Shown here: positions 1 through 5,233 of the stretch, piece by piece
Numbering within the stretch: the stretch's first letter is position 1
Layout: every line of letters starts with the position of its first letter
Source of the DNA: Desulfobacterales bacterium
GTDB taxonomy: Bacteria; Desulfobacterota; Desulfobacteria; Desulfobacterales; Desulfobacteraceae
Direction: 5' to 3'
NCBI GenBank assembly: GCA_022361535.1
Contig: JAKSAU010000789.1
Coordinates: 1-5,233, forward strand
DNA length: 5,233 nucleotides
Notes under the pieces: generated by a model
Seen by the model: the letters and a program-made list of their open reading frames with translations, nothing else
Told to the model about the DNA's origin: nothing
Databases searched by the model: none
Program-made: the position numbers and the translations under genes

Positions 1-306
1 AACCGCTGCAAATACGGGCAGGCACATTAAAAACATTTTTTTGAGGTGAAACCCCAAAAGCGAAATGAGATCCAGGGGGTTGAGTTCCGGAGCCTGCTCG
101 AAATGGAAATTAAAATGAAAGACTTCTACCGTATTAGTGTAAATATAAAAAGCTGTTGCATATAATGCTGTTACACCGCCCAACAAAACAAAGACCGAAG
201 GAATTTCCGTACTCTTGGCAACCTGTCCCTCTTCCCTTGCCTTGCTGAGCTTTCGCGACGACGCGTCCTCAGTCTTCTCTCCGCCACTCTCGGGATCTTC
301 AGCCAT
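1..306 (-). CDS. flhB: Flagellar export gate protein FlhB, N-terminal 102 residues (cut by window edge)
   Basis: FlhB is an inner-membrane component of the flagellar type III export apparatus. Its cytoplasmic C-terminal domain, outside this window, self-cleaves at NPTH and switches export from hook to filament substrates. The visible part begins MAEDPESGGEKTEDASSRKL and continues with the family-typical basic segment SKAREEGQVAKSTE (about residues 21-34), which precedes the first membrane segment. A hydrophobic stretch at about 37-57 is the first transmembrane helix, and a second begins near residue 90 (MFLMCLPVFAAV) at the edge. The ATG start is well supported: a strong Shine-Dalgarno GGAGGA (318-313) lies 6 nt upstream, inside the last codons of fliR. 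The fliR stop is 3 nt before this start, so the two genes are probably translationally coupled. The related type III secretion YscU/SpaS family is excluded by the flagellar neighbours. The C-terminal half cannot be judged. Confidence 0.96.
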   Translation of the reverse strand, partial: MAEDPESGGEKTEDASSRKLSKAREEGQVAKSTEIPSVFVLLGGVTALYATAFYIYTNTVEVFHFNFHFEQAPELNPLDLISLLGFHLKKMFLMCLPVFAAV

Positions 307-309
307 GGT

Positions 310-1098
310 TTATCCTCCGCCCATATAAAATAATAAAGACAAAAGCAATTTCCTGAACGGTTCTATATAATCCCGGGTAACATACCCGATGATCTGCAGG
401 GTCGCCCCAAAAAGAAGCAGACCCACTGCGATTTTCACAGGAAACGCCACAATCATCACGTTCATCTGGGGTGAAAACTTGGAAACCAGTCCAAACCCTG
501 CATTCACAAAACCCAGGGTAGCAATTACCGGTGCTGAAATTTTTACTGCCGCCAAAAAAATACCGGCAGCGATTTCCATTATCTTCGGGGTCAATGCCGG
601 ATGCATGACAAATCCGCCCATGGGTACAAGTTCAAAACTGTCGATCAGTGACATAATGATCACATGATGCCCGTTGAGAATCAAAAAAATTGTCAAGCAA
701 ACCCAGTATCCGATCTGATCCATAATGGAAACATTTGATCCGGTTTGGGGATCCATGACATTTATCATGGCAAACCCGATCTGGAACCCCATCACCTGGC
801 CGGCCAGCTGAACCCCTGCAAAAAAAATCCTAAGACAGATACCAAGGGTAAATCCCATCAAAAGCTCAGACCCCATCATAAGGCCAAAAGAGATAACATC
901 TGTGGGAAACCTGTTTAAATCTACAGGTACCACCGTATAAAATAGCAGGCTTAAAACAAGGGCAAAACCGATTTTAAGCTGGGTGGGGAATACTGATGAG
1001 GAAAAGATAGGGAACATGAACAAAAAGACCGAGATCCGCCCCAACACCAGCATGAATGTTCTGAACCGGACAGGGTCGATAAGGTCAAGCAGTTCCAC
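310..1098 (-). CDS. fliR: Flagellar export gate protein FliR
   Basis: FliR is a polytopic inner-membrane protein that joins FliP and FliQ in the helical export gate at the centre of the MS ring. The 262-residue product has the usual family length of about 260. Hydrophobic segments lie at about 14-31, 42-58, 69-96, 129-150, 176-197 and 213-240. Recognisable family stretches are GQVMGFQIGFAMINVMDPQTG-like sequence at 100-120, LNGHH at 141-145, and GLVSKFSPQMNVMIVAFPVK at 203-222. The start is GTG, preceded by GAGAGGG (1109-1103) with a 4-nt spacer. The next in-frame Met is residue 16, inside the first hydrophobic region, so the GTG fits the family N-terminus better. The fliQ stop lies 15 nt upstream, and the 3' end contains the ribosome-binding site of flhB. 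The frame is intact. The type III secretion homologue SpaR/YscT is unlikely in this context. Confidence 0.97.
   Translation of the reverse strand: MELLDLIDPVRFRTFMLVLGRISVFLFMFPIFSSSVFPTQLKIGFALVLSLLFYTVVPVDLNRFPTDVISFGLMMGSELLMGFTLGICLRIFFAGVQLAGQVMGFQIGFAMINVMDPQTGSNVSIMDQIGYWVCLTIFLILNGHHVIIMSLIDSFELVPMGGFVMHPALTPKIMEIAAGIFLAAVKISAPVIATLGFVNAGFGLVSKFSPQMNVMIVAFPVKIAVGLLLFGATLQIIGYVTRDYIEPFRKLLLSLLFYMGGG
313..318 (-). promoter_or_regulatory. Ribosome binding site of flhB inside the fliR 3' end
   Basis: GGAGGA lies in the last sense codons of fliR (encoding Gly-Gly), 6 nt before the flhB ATG at 306-304. It is the strongest Shine-Dalgarno in the window and fixes the flhB start. Confidence 0.85.
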
Positions 1099-1113
1099 GA
1101 CACCCTCTCAATC

Positions 1114-1383
1114 TTACCTGATATACATGGGGATATTGGCAAGAATTTTGGAAGTAAAAGAAATCAACTCTTCTAACATCCAGGGTGCGGCAAAAAGAAG
1201 CCCGATAAAAACCGCAATAATTTTGGGTACAAAGGTCAAGGTCATTTCCTGAATCTGGGTGACCGCTTGAAACACACTGATGGCAAGCCCGGCGATAAGG
1301 CCTAAGCCCAGCATGGGCATGGACAGATATATTGTCAGGATAATGGCTTGTTTGGCAAACTCAATTACAAATTCAGGGGTCAT
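1114..1383 (-). CDS. fliQ: Flagellar export gate protein FliQ
   Basis: FliQ is a small two-helix inner-membrane protein, present in several copies around the FliP-FliR gate of the flagellar export apparatus. The product is 89 residues, the standard family length. It begins MTPEFVIEFAKQAI, with hydrophobic hairpin segments at about 13-36 and 52-72. The loop sequence FQAVTQIQEMTLTFVPK (38-54) is the most conserved stretch of the family. The frame could be extended four codons to a TTG at 1395. That TTG overlaps the ribosome-binding site GGAG (1393-1390), which sits 6 nt before the ATG at 1383, and the extension would exceed the usual length, so I chose the ATG. The fliP stop codon is 1 nt upstream, implying coupled translation. 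The C-terminus (NIPMYIR) is complete. Confidence 0.97.
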   Translation of the reverse strand: MTPEFVIEFAKQAIILTIYLSMPMLGLGLIAGLAISVFQAVTQIQEMTLTFVPKIIAVFIGLLFAAPWMLEELISFTSKILANIPMYIR

Positions 1384-1384
1384 T

Positions 1385-2158
1385 TTATACTCCAAAGCTC
1401 TTGATCAGGGAACCTGCAATCATATGCCACCCATCCACAAGGACAAAAAGCATGATTTTAAATGGCAGGGAAATCATGATAGGCGGCAGCATCATCATAC
1501 CCATTGCCAGCAGCACCGATGCTACCACCATATCGATTACCAAAAACGGTATATATAGGATAAACCCGACTATAAATGCCGTTTTAAGTTCTGAAATCAC
1601 ATAGGCCGGAATCAGTACCAAAAGAGAAACATCATTCCGGGTTTCCGGTTTTTTCATCTCCGCCTCTTTGACAAATAATGCAATATCCGCCTCCCTGGTA
1701 TTAAGCAGTAGAAACTTCCGGATAGGTTTCTGGGCTTCATCAAAAGCTACCTCATAGGAAATTTCGCGTTCCAGATACGGATTGAGTGCTTTATTGTAGA
1801 CCTCAAGCGCCACAGGCTTGATGATAAAAAAGGTCATGAAAAGTGCCAAACCGATAATCACCTGGTTAGGCGGGCTGGACTGAGTTCCCATGGCCTGGCG
1901 TAAAAAATGAAACACCACCACCAAACGGGTGAAGGGGGTCATGAGAATAAGTATGGCCGGAGCCAGGGCAATAATGGTTAGAAGCGCTATGATTTCAAGA
2001 ACAACAGCCACCTCTTCCGGTTCTGTTGCCGTAGAGACATTCAACTCCAATGACGGAATCGGAAAGGTCACGGCAAAGGCTGTTTCGGCCAGTAGAAAAA
2101 AAGTACCGAGTACCAGCAACAGCCTTATCCACAAGGTTGGGGAGGTAGATTTAGTCAT
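1385..2158 (-). CDS. fliP: Flagellar export gate protein FliP
   Basis: FliP forms the core pentamer of the flagellar type III export gate in the inner membrane. The 257-residue form starts MTKSTSPTLWIRLLLVLG and has a cleavable-type signal peptide: basic start, hydrophobic core about 11-28, likely cut after AETAFA. FliP is one of the few flagellar membrane proteins known to carry one. Family signatures are LAPAILILMTPFTRLVVVF (65-83), FLRQAMGTQSSPPNQVI (85-101) and PAYVISELKTAFIVGF (184-199). AMGMMMLPP (218-226) corresponds to the methionine-rich gasket that seals the pore. A GTG start at 2182 would add eight polar residues before the signal peptide. I prefer the ATG at 2158, which has AAAGGGA upstream (AGGG at 2170-2167, 8 nt spacer). 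With this start the gene overlaps the end of fliO by 8 nt. Confidence 0.97.
   Translation of the reverse strand: MTKSTSPTLWIRLLLVLGTFFLLAETAFAVTFPIPSLELNVSTATEPEEVAVVLEIIALLTIIALAPAILILMTPFTRLVVVFHFLRQAMGTQSSPPNQVIIGLALFMTFFIIKPVALEVYNKALNPYLEREISYEVAFDEAQKPIRKFLLLNTREADIALFVKEAEMKKPETRNDVSLLVLIPAYVISELKTAFIVGFILYIPFLVIDMVVASVLLAMGMMMLPPIMISLPFKIMLFVLVDGWHMIAGSLIKSFGV
1390..1393 (-). promoter_or_regulatory. Ribosome binding site of fliQ inside the fliP 3' end
   Basis: GGAG lies 6 nt before the ATG at 1383-1381 and overlaps the final codons of fliP. It favours this ATG over the in-frame TTG at 1395, which shares bases with the motif. Confidence 0.75.
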
Positions 2159-2576
2159 GATCCTGTCCCTTTGCGGACTCACCTGCAGGCAGTGTTGCTG
2201 ATCCAGGTTTCGCCTTTATCTGTTGCGAAGTCCTTTGCTTCAGGGTCCGCCCCAACAAATCTGCAAATCCGGAGCCTTGGTTTTTAGTCTTTTCCAAAAG
2301 TTCCGGAGTTTGGCCCAGGTTTGCCAGGCTTGAGATCCGGTTTGGTGTCACCCCGATTAATATGGTCTCGTCCTGTACTGAAACCAGAACCAATTTTTCT
2401 TTTGGGGCCAGATGGTGAACACTGAGCACTTTGATCAGGTCAGCGCCTCCTTTTACCCCCATTCCACCTGAAAACCGTCTGAACAGATAGAGAGCCAAAA
2501 GAAAAAAGGCCAGGACCACAAAGAGCATGCCAAATGTTTTGGCAAACCCCATCCAGATATCAGCATCCGTGTTCAT
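2151..2576 (-). CDS. fliO: Flagellar biosynthesis protein FliO
   Basis: FliO is a small, poorly conserved bitopic membrane protein that acts as a scaffold for assembly of the FliP ring. The 141-residue product has a short polar N-terminus, one transmembrane helix at about 12-33 (FAKTFGMLFVVLAFFLLALY), then a basic RRFSGG turn. The small beta-rich cytoplasmic domain includes LIKVLSVHHLAPKEKLVLV (48-66) and ILIGVTPNRISSL (72-84), matching the FliO pattern of a 'VGVT' core. The tail from about 95 is polar and probably disordered. Start ATG overlaps the fliN stop as ATGA (2576-2573), with AGGAAG just upstream as ribosome-binding site. The identification rests on weak sequence similarity plus topology and its invariant place between fliN and fliP. 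Confidence 0.93.
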   Translation of the reverse strand: MNTDADIWMGFAKTFGMLFVVLAFFLLALYLFRRFSGGMGVKGGADLIKVLSVHHLAPKEKLVLVSVQDETILIGVTPNRISSLANLGQTPELLEKTKNQGSGFADLLGRTLKQRTSQQIKAKPGSATLPAGESAKGQDHD

Positions 2577-2914
2577 TCTTCTTCCTGGGCAAGGGATTTT
2601 ACCCTGTCGATGGGGGTGATAACATCGGTGAGACGAACACCGAATTTCTCATTGACCACAACCACTTCCCCACGGGCAATCAGTTTACGGTTAATGTATA
2701 CTTCCAGGGGTTCACCGGCCAGCTTGTTCAGCTCGATAATCGAACCTTGACCAAGCTGAAGCAGATCATTGACCAGCATCTTGGTCTTGCCCAGTTCCAC
2801 TGAAAGTTCCAGGGGGATGTCCAGAATAAAATCCAGTTCCCTGGCCTCATGTTCCTCAGTTTGTCCGGATTCTTCCCCGGACTCTTCCTCGATGGCTCCG
2901 TTTTCATCTACCAT
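2573..2914 (-). CDS. fliN: Flagellar motor switch protein FliN
   Basis: FliN forms the bottom of the cytoplasmic C-ring. It helps set motor rotation direction and docks the FliH-FliI export ATPase complex. The 113-residue product has an acidic, probably disordered N-terminal tail (about 1-26, rich in Glu), then a single SpoA (surface presentation of antigens) domain at about 28-108. The domain contains the typical stretches FILDIPLELSVELGKTKM (29-46), LGQGSIIELNKLAGEPLEVYIN (54-75), LIARGEVVVVNEKFGVRLTDV (78-98) and the end PIDRVKSL. It is a plain short FliN, not a FliY-type fusion with a CheC phosphatase domain. The ATG start lies 2 nt after the fliM stop. No strong Shine-Dalgarno is visible (only GGA about 13 nt upstream), so translation is probably coupled to fliM. 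Confidence 0.97.
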   Translation of the reverse strand: MVDENGAIEEESGEESGQTEEHEARELDFILDIPLELSVELGKTKMLVNDLLQLGQGSIIELNKLAGEPLEVYINRKLIARGEVVVVNEKFGVRLTDVITPIDRVKSLAQEEE

Positions 2915-2916
2915 GG

Positions 2917-3906
2917 CTAATCAACATCCGTTATAATTTTATCGTTGATTTTAAAGGCCTGGAATCCCCTTTGGACCCCTATAAAACCGGTTAGTTTCTC
3001 AAGCCCGTCCACAAAACAGGACAGGGGATCAGACGCATCATTATCAAGTTGGATCACATCACCGGGCTGCATATACAACAATTTTTCACCGGTGATTTCG
3101 GTTGTTCCCAATTGGATTCTCAAACCCACTTCAGAATTTAGAATTACATCTTCAATCATCCGCCGCCAGTTCATATCAATTTCCTCGATTTCCGCCTGGA
3201 CACCGGAAGATAATTTATTCCGCATGGGTTCAATCATTGAATATGGATAACAGACAACCAGGTTTCCGGCTGCTTGTTCCAATTCAATTTCAAACCGGGT
3301 AACAATAACCAAATCCGTAGGCAGAACAATGGCTGTAAACTGGGGATTCATTTCAGACCGTATCAAAGAGGCTTTAACAGGTTCTATGGGTGCCCAGGAA
3401 GCTTCGACATTTTTCAAAACAGCCAGAACTGCTTTTTTGATCATCACCTCTTCGATGGTGGTAAACTCCCGGCCTTCCACCCTCGCCTTTCCCAATGCTT
3501 CGCCACCGAAAAAAGTATCGATAAGGTTATATACCAGCTGGCTTTCAAGGACGATAAGACCATGGCCTCTCAACGGTTCCATCCTGAAAACATGAAGACT
3601 TGTGGGAACAGGAAGGCTTCGCACAAACTCGGAAAACTTTAATGTATCAAAGGGATTGGCTGACACATCCACATTGGTCTGAAGCAAAGATGACAGGGTG
3701 GCCCGAACTTCTCTGGACAACCTCTCGTTAATGACGTCAAAGGTGGGCATTCTTGCCCTGACCACCTTATCCTGGCTGGTGAAGTCATAGGCAACAATGC
3801 CCTCCACCGGCTCAGGCGCCGCCACATCGGCTTCAGTCTCAACCTCGCCGGAATCCAGACCGTCTAATAGACTGTCAACTTCGTCCTGGGATAGAATTTC
3901 GCTCAT
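2917..3906 (-). CDS. fliM: Flagellar motor switch protein FliM
   Basis: FliM links FliG to FliN in the C-ring and binds phosphorylated CheY to reverse or modulate rotation. The 329-residue product has the usual length. Its N-terminus MSEILSQDEVDSLLDGL is the CheY-P binding peptide of the family (core QDEVDSLL, 7-14), followed by an acidic linker (about 18-36). The CheC-like middle domain runs from about 40 to 232, with PLRGHGLIVLE (111-121), FFGG (132-135), VEGREFTTIEEVMI (143-156) and YPYSMIEPMRNKL (220-232). The C-terminal SpoA domain runs from about 255 to 322, with LLYMQPGDVIQLD (276-288). The intact CheY-binding peptide suggests the motor is under chemotaxis control. The ATG start lies 7 nt after the fliL stop. 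The ribosome-binding site is weak, which again suggests coupling. Confidence 0.98.
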   Translation of the reverse strand: MSEILSQDEVDSLLDGLDSGEVETEADVAAPEPVEGIVAYDFTSQDKVVRARMPTFDVINERLSREVRATLSSLLQTNVDVSANPFDTLKFSEFVRSLPVPTSLHVFRMEPLRGHGLIVLESQLVYNLIDTFFGGEALGKARVEGREFTTIEEVMIKKAVLAVLKNVEASWAPIEPVKASLIRSEMNPQFTAIVLPTDLVIVTRFEIELEQAAGNLVVCYPYSMIEPMRNKLSSGVQAEIEEIDMNWRRMIEDVILNSEVGLRIQLGTTEITGEKLLYMQPGDVIQLDNDASDPLSCFVDGLEKLTGFIGVQRGFQAFKINDKIITDVD

Positions 3907-3913
3907 GACACCA

Positions 3914-4513
3914 TCACTGCATTATAAAGTTGGTAAAATAGACGTTTCTTATGGTCACCTTAGGAAATATACTGTTCATCCGTTTAAGAAGTTCATATTT
4001 CAGTTTTATTTTTCCTTCCGGGCTGCGCAATTCCAGCCATGTCATTTCACGGACCTGGCTTTCAATGATCTTGTGAATCCGGTCCTGCATGGTATAGATC
4101 TGTCTGCGAAATCTCGGATCTGTCAGCTCCAGGGAAACATTCATACTGATCAGCCCCATTGCGGAACCGGATTTCAAGCGAATCCGCTCAAAAGGTTCCA
4201 GTACGACAACATCTTCAAAAATGGCCTCATCCTTTTTTTCCAGTGCCGCCTGAATACTTTCTTCAGTGACTTGCGGGGCAGTCGCTTCTAATGATTTATC
4301 AGCCTCATCATCACCGGCCAAAAACATAACCAGGCCACCAACGATGATGGTTAAACCTACCAAAGCAGCAAGGCAGATAATAATCAGCTTTTTTTTGCCT
4401 GCAACCAGGTTCCGGATGGCAGCCAGTTTACCGGGTTTGGTATCCGACGCCCCGTCACTGTCCGAAGGGTCTGTCCCGTCCCTTTCTATTTCTTCCAGCA
4501 AATCTTCAGCCAC
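3914..4513 (-). CDS. fliL: Flagellar basal body-associated protein FliL
   Basis: FliL is a single-pass inner-membrane protein whose periplasmic domain forms rings around the MotA/MotB stators and supports torque at high load. The 199-residue product has an acidic cytoplasmic N-terminus (1-25), a basic stop-transfer region (AGKKK, 38-42), one transmembrane helix at about 43-66 and an acidic periplasmic linker. The FliL domain (about 100-199) shows VVVLEPFERIRL (102-113), SMNVSLELTDPRFRRQI (123-139), the DRIHKIIESQV helix (144-154) and the typical C-terminal end VTIRNVYFTNFIMQ. The start is GTG with a good Shine-Dalgarno GGAGAG (4524-4519) and a 5-nt spacer. No other in-frame start with a ribosome-binding site is seen. 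It is the first gene of the fliL-flhB transcription unit and lies behind the putative sigma-54 promoter. Confidence 0.95.
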   Translation of the reverse strand: MAEDLLEEIERDGTDPSDSDGASDTKPGKLAAIRNLVAGKKKLIIICLAALVGLTIIVGGLVMFLAGDDEADKSLEATAPQVTEESIQAALEKKDEAIFEDVVVLEPFERIRLKSGSAMGLISMNVSLELTDPRFRRQIYTMQDRIHKIIESQVREMTWLELRSPEGKIKLKYELLKRMNSIFPKVTIRNVYFTNFIMQ

Positions 4514-4518
4514 AATAG

Positions 4519-4524
4519 CTCTCC
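4519..4524 (-). promoter_or_regulatory. Ribosome binding site of fliL
   Basis: On the minus strand GGAGAG is followed by CTATT and then GTG at 4513-4511. The spacing of 5 nt and the match to anti-Shine-Dalgarno decide the GTG start of fliL, which has no ATG alternative nearby. Confidence 0.8.
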
Positions 4525-4538
4525 AAAGTAGGTTGGTG

Positions 4539-4592
4539 TTATCTTACCCATGCTCCGGGTCGTTCTTTTAGAACCGGTTTGCGAACCAACAT
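4539..4592 (-). CDS. Possible 17-codon leader reading frame upstream of fliL
   Basis: On the minus strand an AAGGA motif followed by CACCC precedes an ATG at 4592-4590. The frame reads MLVRKPVLKERPGAWVR and stops at TAA (4541-4539), 25 nt before the fliL GTG. It lies entirely in the predicted leader of the sigma-54 transcript and overlaps the possible hairpins described separately. It is not in frame with fliL. The peptide is basic and matches nothing I recognise. A 17-codon frame with a fair ribosome-binding site can easily occur by chance, so this is only a candidate regulatory leader peptide. Conservation in relatives would be needed to believe it. Confidence 0.2.
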   Translation of the reverse strand: MLVRKPVLKERPGAWVR

Positions 4593-4596
4593 GGGT
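4546..4596 (-). promoter_or_regulatory. Possible folded RNA leader of the fliL operon
   Basis: On the minus strand ACCCATG (4596-4590) can pair with CATGGGT (4552-4546). Between them are two small hairpins: TTGGTT-CGCA-AACCGG (4589-4574, two G-T wobbles) and GTTCT-AAA-AGAAC (4574-4562). They share one base at their border, so the first would lose its outermost wobble pair if both form. Together they resemble a small multi-branch junction placed about 30 nt before the fliL start. The outer stem is only 7 bp, so stability is uncertain. No known riboswitch class is recognised. Confidence 0.3.
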
Positions 4597-4626
4597 GTCC
4601 TTACAAAAAAGGTTACTCCAAATATT

Positions 4627-4642
4627 AGCAAAGCCTATGCCA
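4627..4642 (-). promoter_or_regulatory. Sigma-54 (RpoN) promoter of the fliL operon
   Basis: On the minus strand the sequence TGGCATAGGCTTTGCT matches the sigma-54 consensus TGGCAY-N5-TTGCW. The invariant GG (4641-4640) and GC (4629-4628) are separated by exactly 10 nt. Transcription would start near 4616, about 100 nt before the fliL GTG, in the correct orientation and downstream of the flgE terminator. Sigma-54 control of middle and late flagellar operons, with an activator of the FlrC/FleQ/FlgR kind, is established in many Gram-negative bacteria. That it applies here is inferred from the motif and position. Confidence 0.8.
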
Positions 4643-4694
4643 GTCGTATTTGATTTTAGTAACCAGAAAATATAAAGAAACGAATACACATGTA

Positions 4695-4723
4695 ATTATA
4701 AGGAGTTGCGAACGTATTTGCAA
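4695..4723 (-). promoter_or_regulatory. Possible sigma-70 promoter overlapping a dyad upstream of the sigma-54 site
   Basis: On the minus strand TTGCAA (4723-4718) and a perfect TATAAT (4700-4695) are separated by 17 nt, the ideal spacing for a housekeeping promoter. Four of six bases match the -35 consensus. The same stretch contains an imperfect palindrome with TTGC and GCAA ends (4706-4723). It is centred about 98 bp upstream of the predicted sigma-54 start, a typical distance for an enhancer-binding activator. The two readings compete, and the surrounding DNA is AT-rich, which raises the chance of accidental -10 matches. Confidence 0.4.
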
Positions 4724-4741
4724 AAATATTTTAAGAAAGGG

Positions 4742-4783
4742 AAAAAATAAAAACAGGGAACTCAAGGCTTGAGTTCCCTGTTT
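4742..4783 (-). terminator. Rho-independent terminator of the flgE transcription unit
   Basis: A perfect 15-bp inverted repeat (4751-4765 with 4769-4783) with a 3-nt loop reads, on the minus strand, into a T-rich tract TTATTTTTT (4750-4742). It starts about 70 nt after the flgE stop. The long perfect stem and T-tract make it the clearest terminator in the window. It separates flgE transcription from the fliL operon. On the plus strand the stem is followed only by ATTTAAAG, so efficient termination in that direction is doubtful. Confidence 0.93.
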
Positions 4784-4806
4784 ATTTAAAGAATAGTGTC
4801 AGAACA

Positions 4807-4841
4807 ACCGTGTATCTGTCAGTTTTTTGACAGTACACGGT
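4807..4841 (-). repeat. Bulged hairpin between the flgE stop and the terminator
   Basis: Bases 4807-4814 plus 4816-4821 pair with 4828-4841, giving 14 bp with one bulged base (4815) and a 6-nt loop. On the minus strand the hairpin begins 11 nt after the flgE stop. It lacks a following T-tract, so it is not itself a classic terminator. Possible roles are 3'-end stabilisation of hook mRNA or reinforcing the terminator downstream. Confidence 0.65.
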
Positions 4842-4852
4842 AATTCAACTTA

Positions 4853-5233
4853 TTACTTCATGTTGATAACGGTCTGAAGCATTTCATCTACGGTGGTGAT
4901 GGTTTTCGAGTTACCCTGGTATCCTCTCTGGATCTCGATCATTTTTACCAGCTGATCGGAAATATCCACATTTGACATCTCAAGGGAGTTAGGTGCGATG
5001 GTTCCCAAACCATTTTCCCCCGGCCGGTTGGTAATGGCCTGACCGCTGTCATTGGTTTCGGAAAAGAGGTTTCCACCTTCGGCATACAAGCCATAGTTGT
5101 TATAGAACCTTGCAAGACCGACTCGGAACAATGGTATCAACTGACCATTTGAGTAATTCCCGGTAATGGTTCCGTCAGTAGATACGTTGACCCCTTCCAA
5201 ATCACCGGCTGCATACCCATCTGAATCCTGGTA
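4853..5233 (-). CDS. flgE: Flagellar hook protein FlgE, C-terminal 126 residues (cut by window edge)
   Basis: FlgE is the exported subunit of the flagellar hook, the universal joint between rod and filament. The visible frame runs from the edge without a stop, beginning YQDSDGYAAGDLEGVNV, which contains the FlgE-typical QD-GYAAGDL signature. It continues DGTITGNYSNGQLIPLFRVGL (20-40), then GGNLFSETNDSG (53-64), PGENGLGTI (71-79) and the rod/hook-family C-terminal helix LEMSNVDISDQLVKMIEIQRGYQGNSKTITTVDEMLQ (84-120), ending INMK. The C-terminal helix is shared with FlgF, FlgG and FlgK. The YAAGDL and NGQ stretches and the 'GLGTI..NSLEMSNVD' form point to FlgE rather than a rod protein. The 3' end is followed by a hairpin and a strong terminator, so flgE closes its transcription unit. 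Confidence 0.93.
   Translation of the reverse strand, partial: YQDSDGYAAGDLEGVNVSTDGTITGNYSNGQLIPLFRVGLARFYNNYGLYAEGGNLFSETNDSGQAITNRPGENGLGTIAPNSLEMSNVDISDQLVKMIEIQRGYQGNSKTITTVDEMLQTVINMK

Noticed and set aside
2156..2182. Upstream GTG start for fliP at 2182
   Set aside because: It would place eight extra polar residues before the signal peptide. The ATG at 2158 has its own AGGG with suitable spacing and gives the family-typical N-terminus.
3274..3642. Plus-strand open frame (122 codons) opposite fliM
   Set aside because: It is antisense to the conserved middle domain of FliM, its composition looks random, and a second overlapping plus-strand frame covers the same stretch.
3797..4291. Long plus-strand open frame (164 codons) opposite fliL and the fliM 5' end
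   Set aside because: It is antisense to two well-recognised flagellar genes, has no ribosome-binding site that I could see, and its translation shows no domain or membrane pattern. It is a shadow frame.
4546..4596. Resemblance of GCAAACC in the fliL leader to the cyclic-di-GMP-I (GEMM) riboswitch
   Set aside because: Only the short GCAAACC string and a neighbouring small hairpin match. The GCAAAGCC segment and the long paired domains required for that class are absent.
4486..4689. Minus-strand frame upstream of and overlapping the fliL start
   Set aside because: It would have to start upstream of the predicted sigma-54 transcript start, or at an internal ATG (4551) with poor spacing to GGAG. 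It shows no recognisable family and ends just inside fliL in another frame.
4807..4841. Bulged hairpin as a plus-strand terminator or attachment site
   Set aside because: There is no T-tract after it on either strand, no plus-strand gene to terminate, and no integrase or second copy nearby.

Overview
The window is part of a bacterial flagellar gene cluster, and every gene lies on the minus strand. Read in the direction of transcription (high to low coordinates) it holds: the 3' end of the hook protein gene flgE; a 339-base intergenic region; then fliL, fliM, fliN, fliO, fliP, fliQ, fliR and the 5' end of flhB. No gene is supported on the plus strand. Both end genes are cut by the window edges.

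Layout: flgE (4853-5233, C-terminal 126 residues) ends in a bulged hairpin followed by a textbook Rho-independent terminator. The region 4514-4742 carries the control signals of the next operon. There is a near-consensus sigma-54 (RpoN) promoter at 4627-4642. Upstream of it is an imperfect dyad that overlaps a possible sigma-70 promoter. Between the predicted start site and fliL is a leader of about 100 nt with a possible multi-hairpin fold and a 17-codon upstream reading frame. From fliL to flhB the genes are packed with gaps of at most 15 nt or with short overlaps, as expected of one translationally coupled transcript.

How they work together: FliL is a basal-body/stator-associated membrane protein. 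FliM and FliN form the C-ring switch that receives the chemotaxis signal. FliO helps assemble the FliP-FliQ-FliR export gate, and FlhB is the export gate protein that controls substrate switching. FlgE is the hook subunit exported through this gate.

Organism: the gene order fliLMNOPQR-flhB, a sigma-54 promoter in front of a middle/late flagellar operon, a moderate G+C content by eye, and the protein sequences fit a Gram-negative bacterium. Something like the Desulfobacterota (former Deltaproteobacteria) is my best inference, but no sequence search was possible. The genes are conventional and intact, and I see no mobile elements, CRISPR, tRNA or rRNA. The points worth a second look are regulatory and all lie between flgE and fliL. 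I find no evidence for a new biological system.
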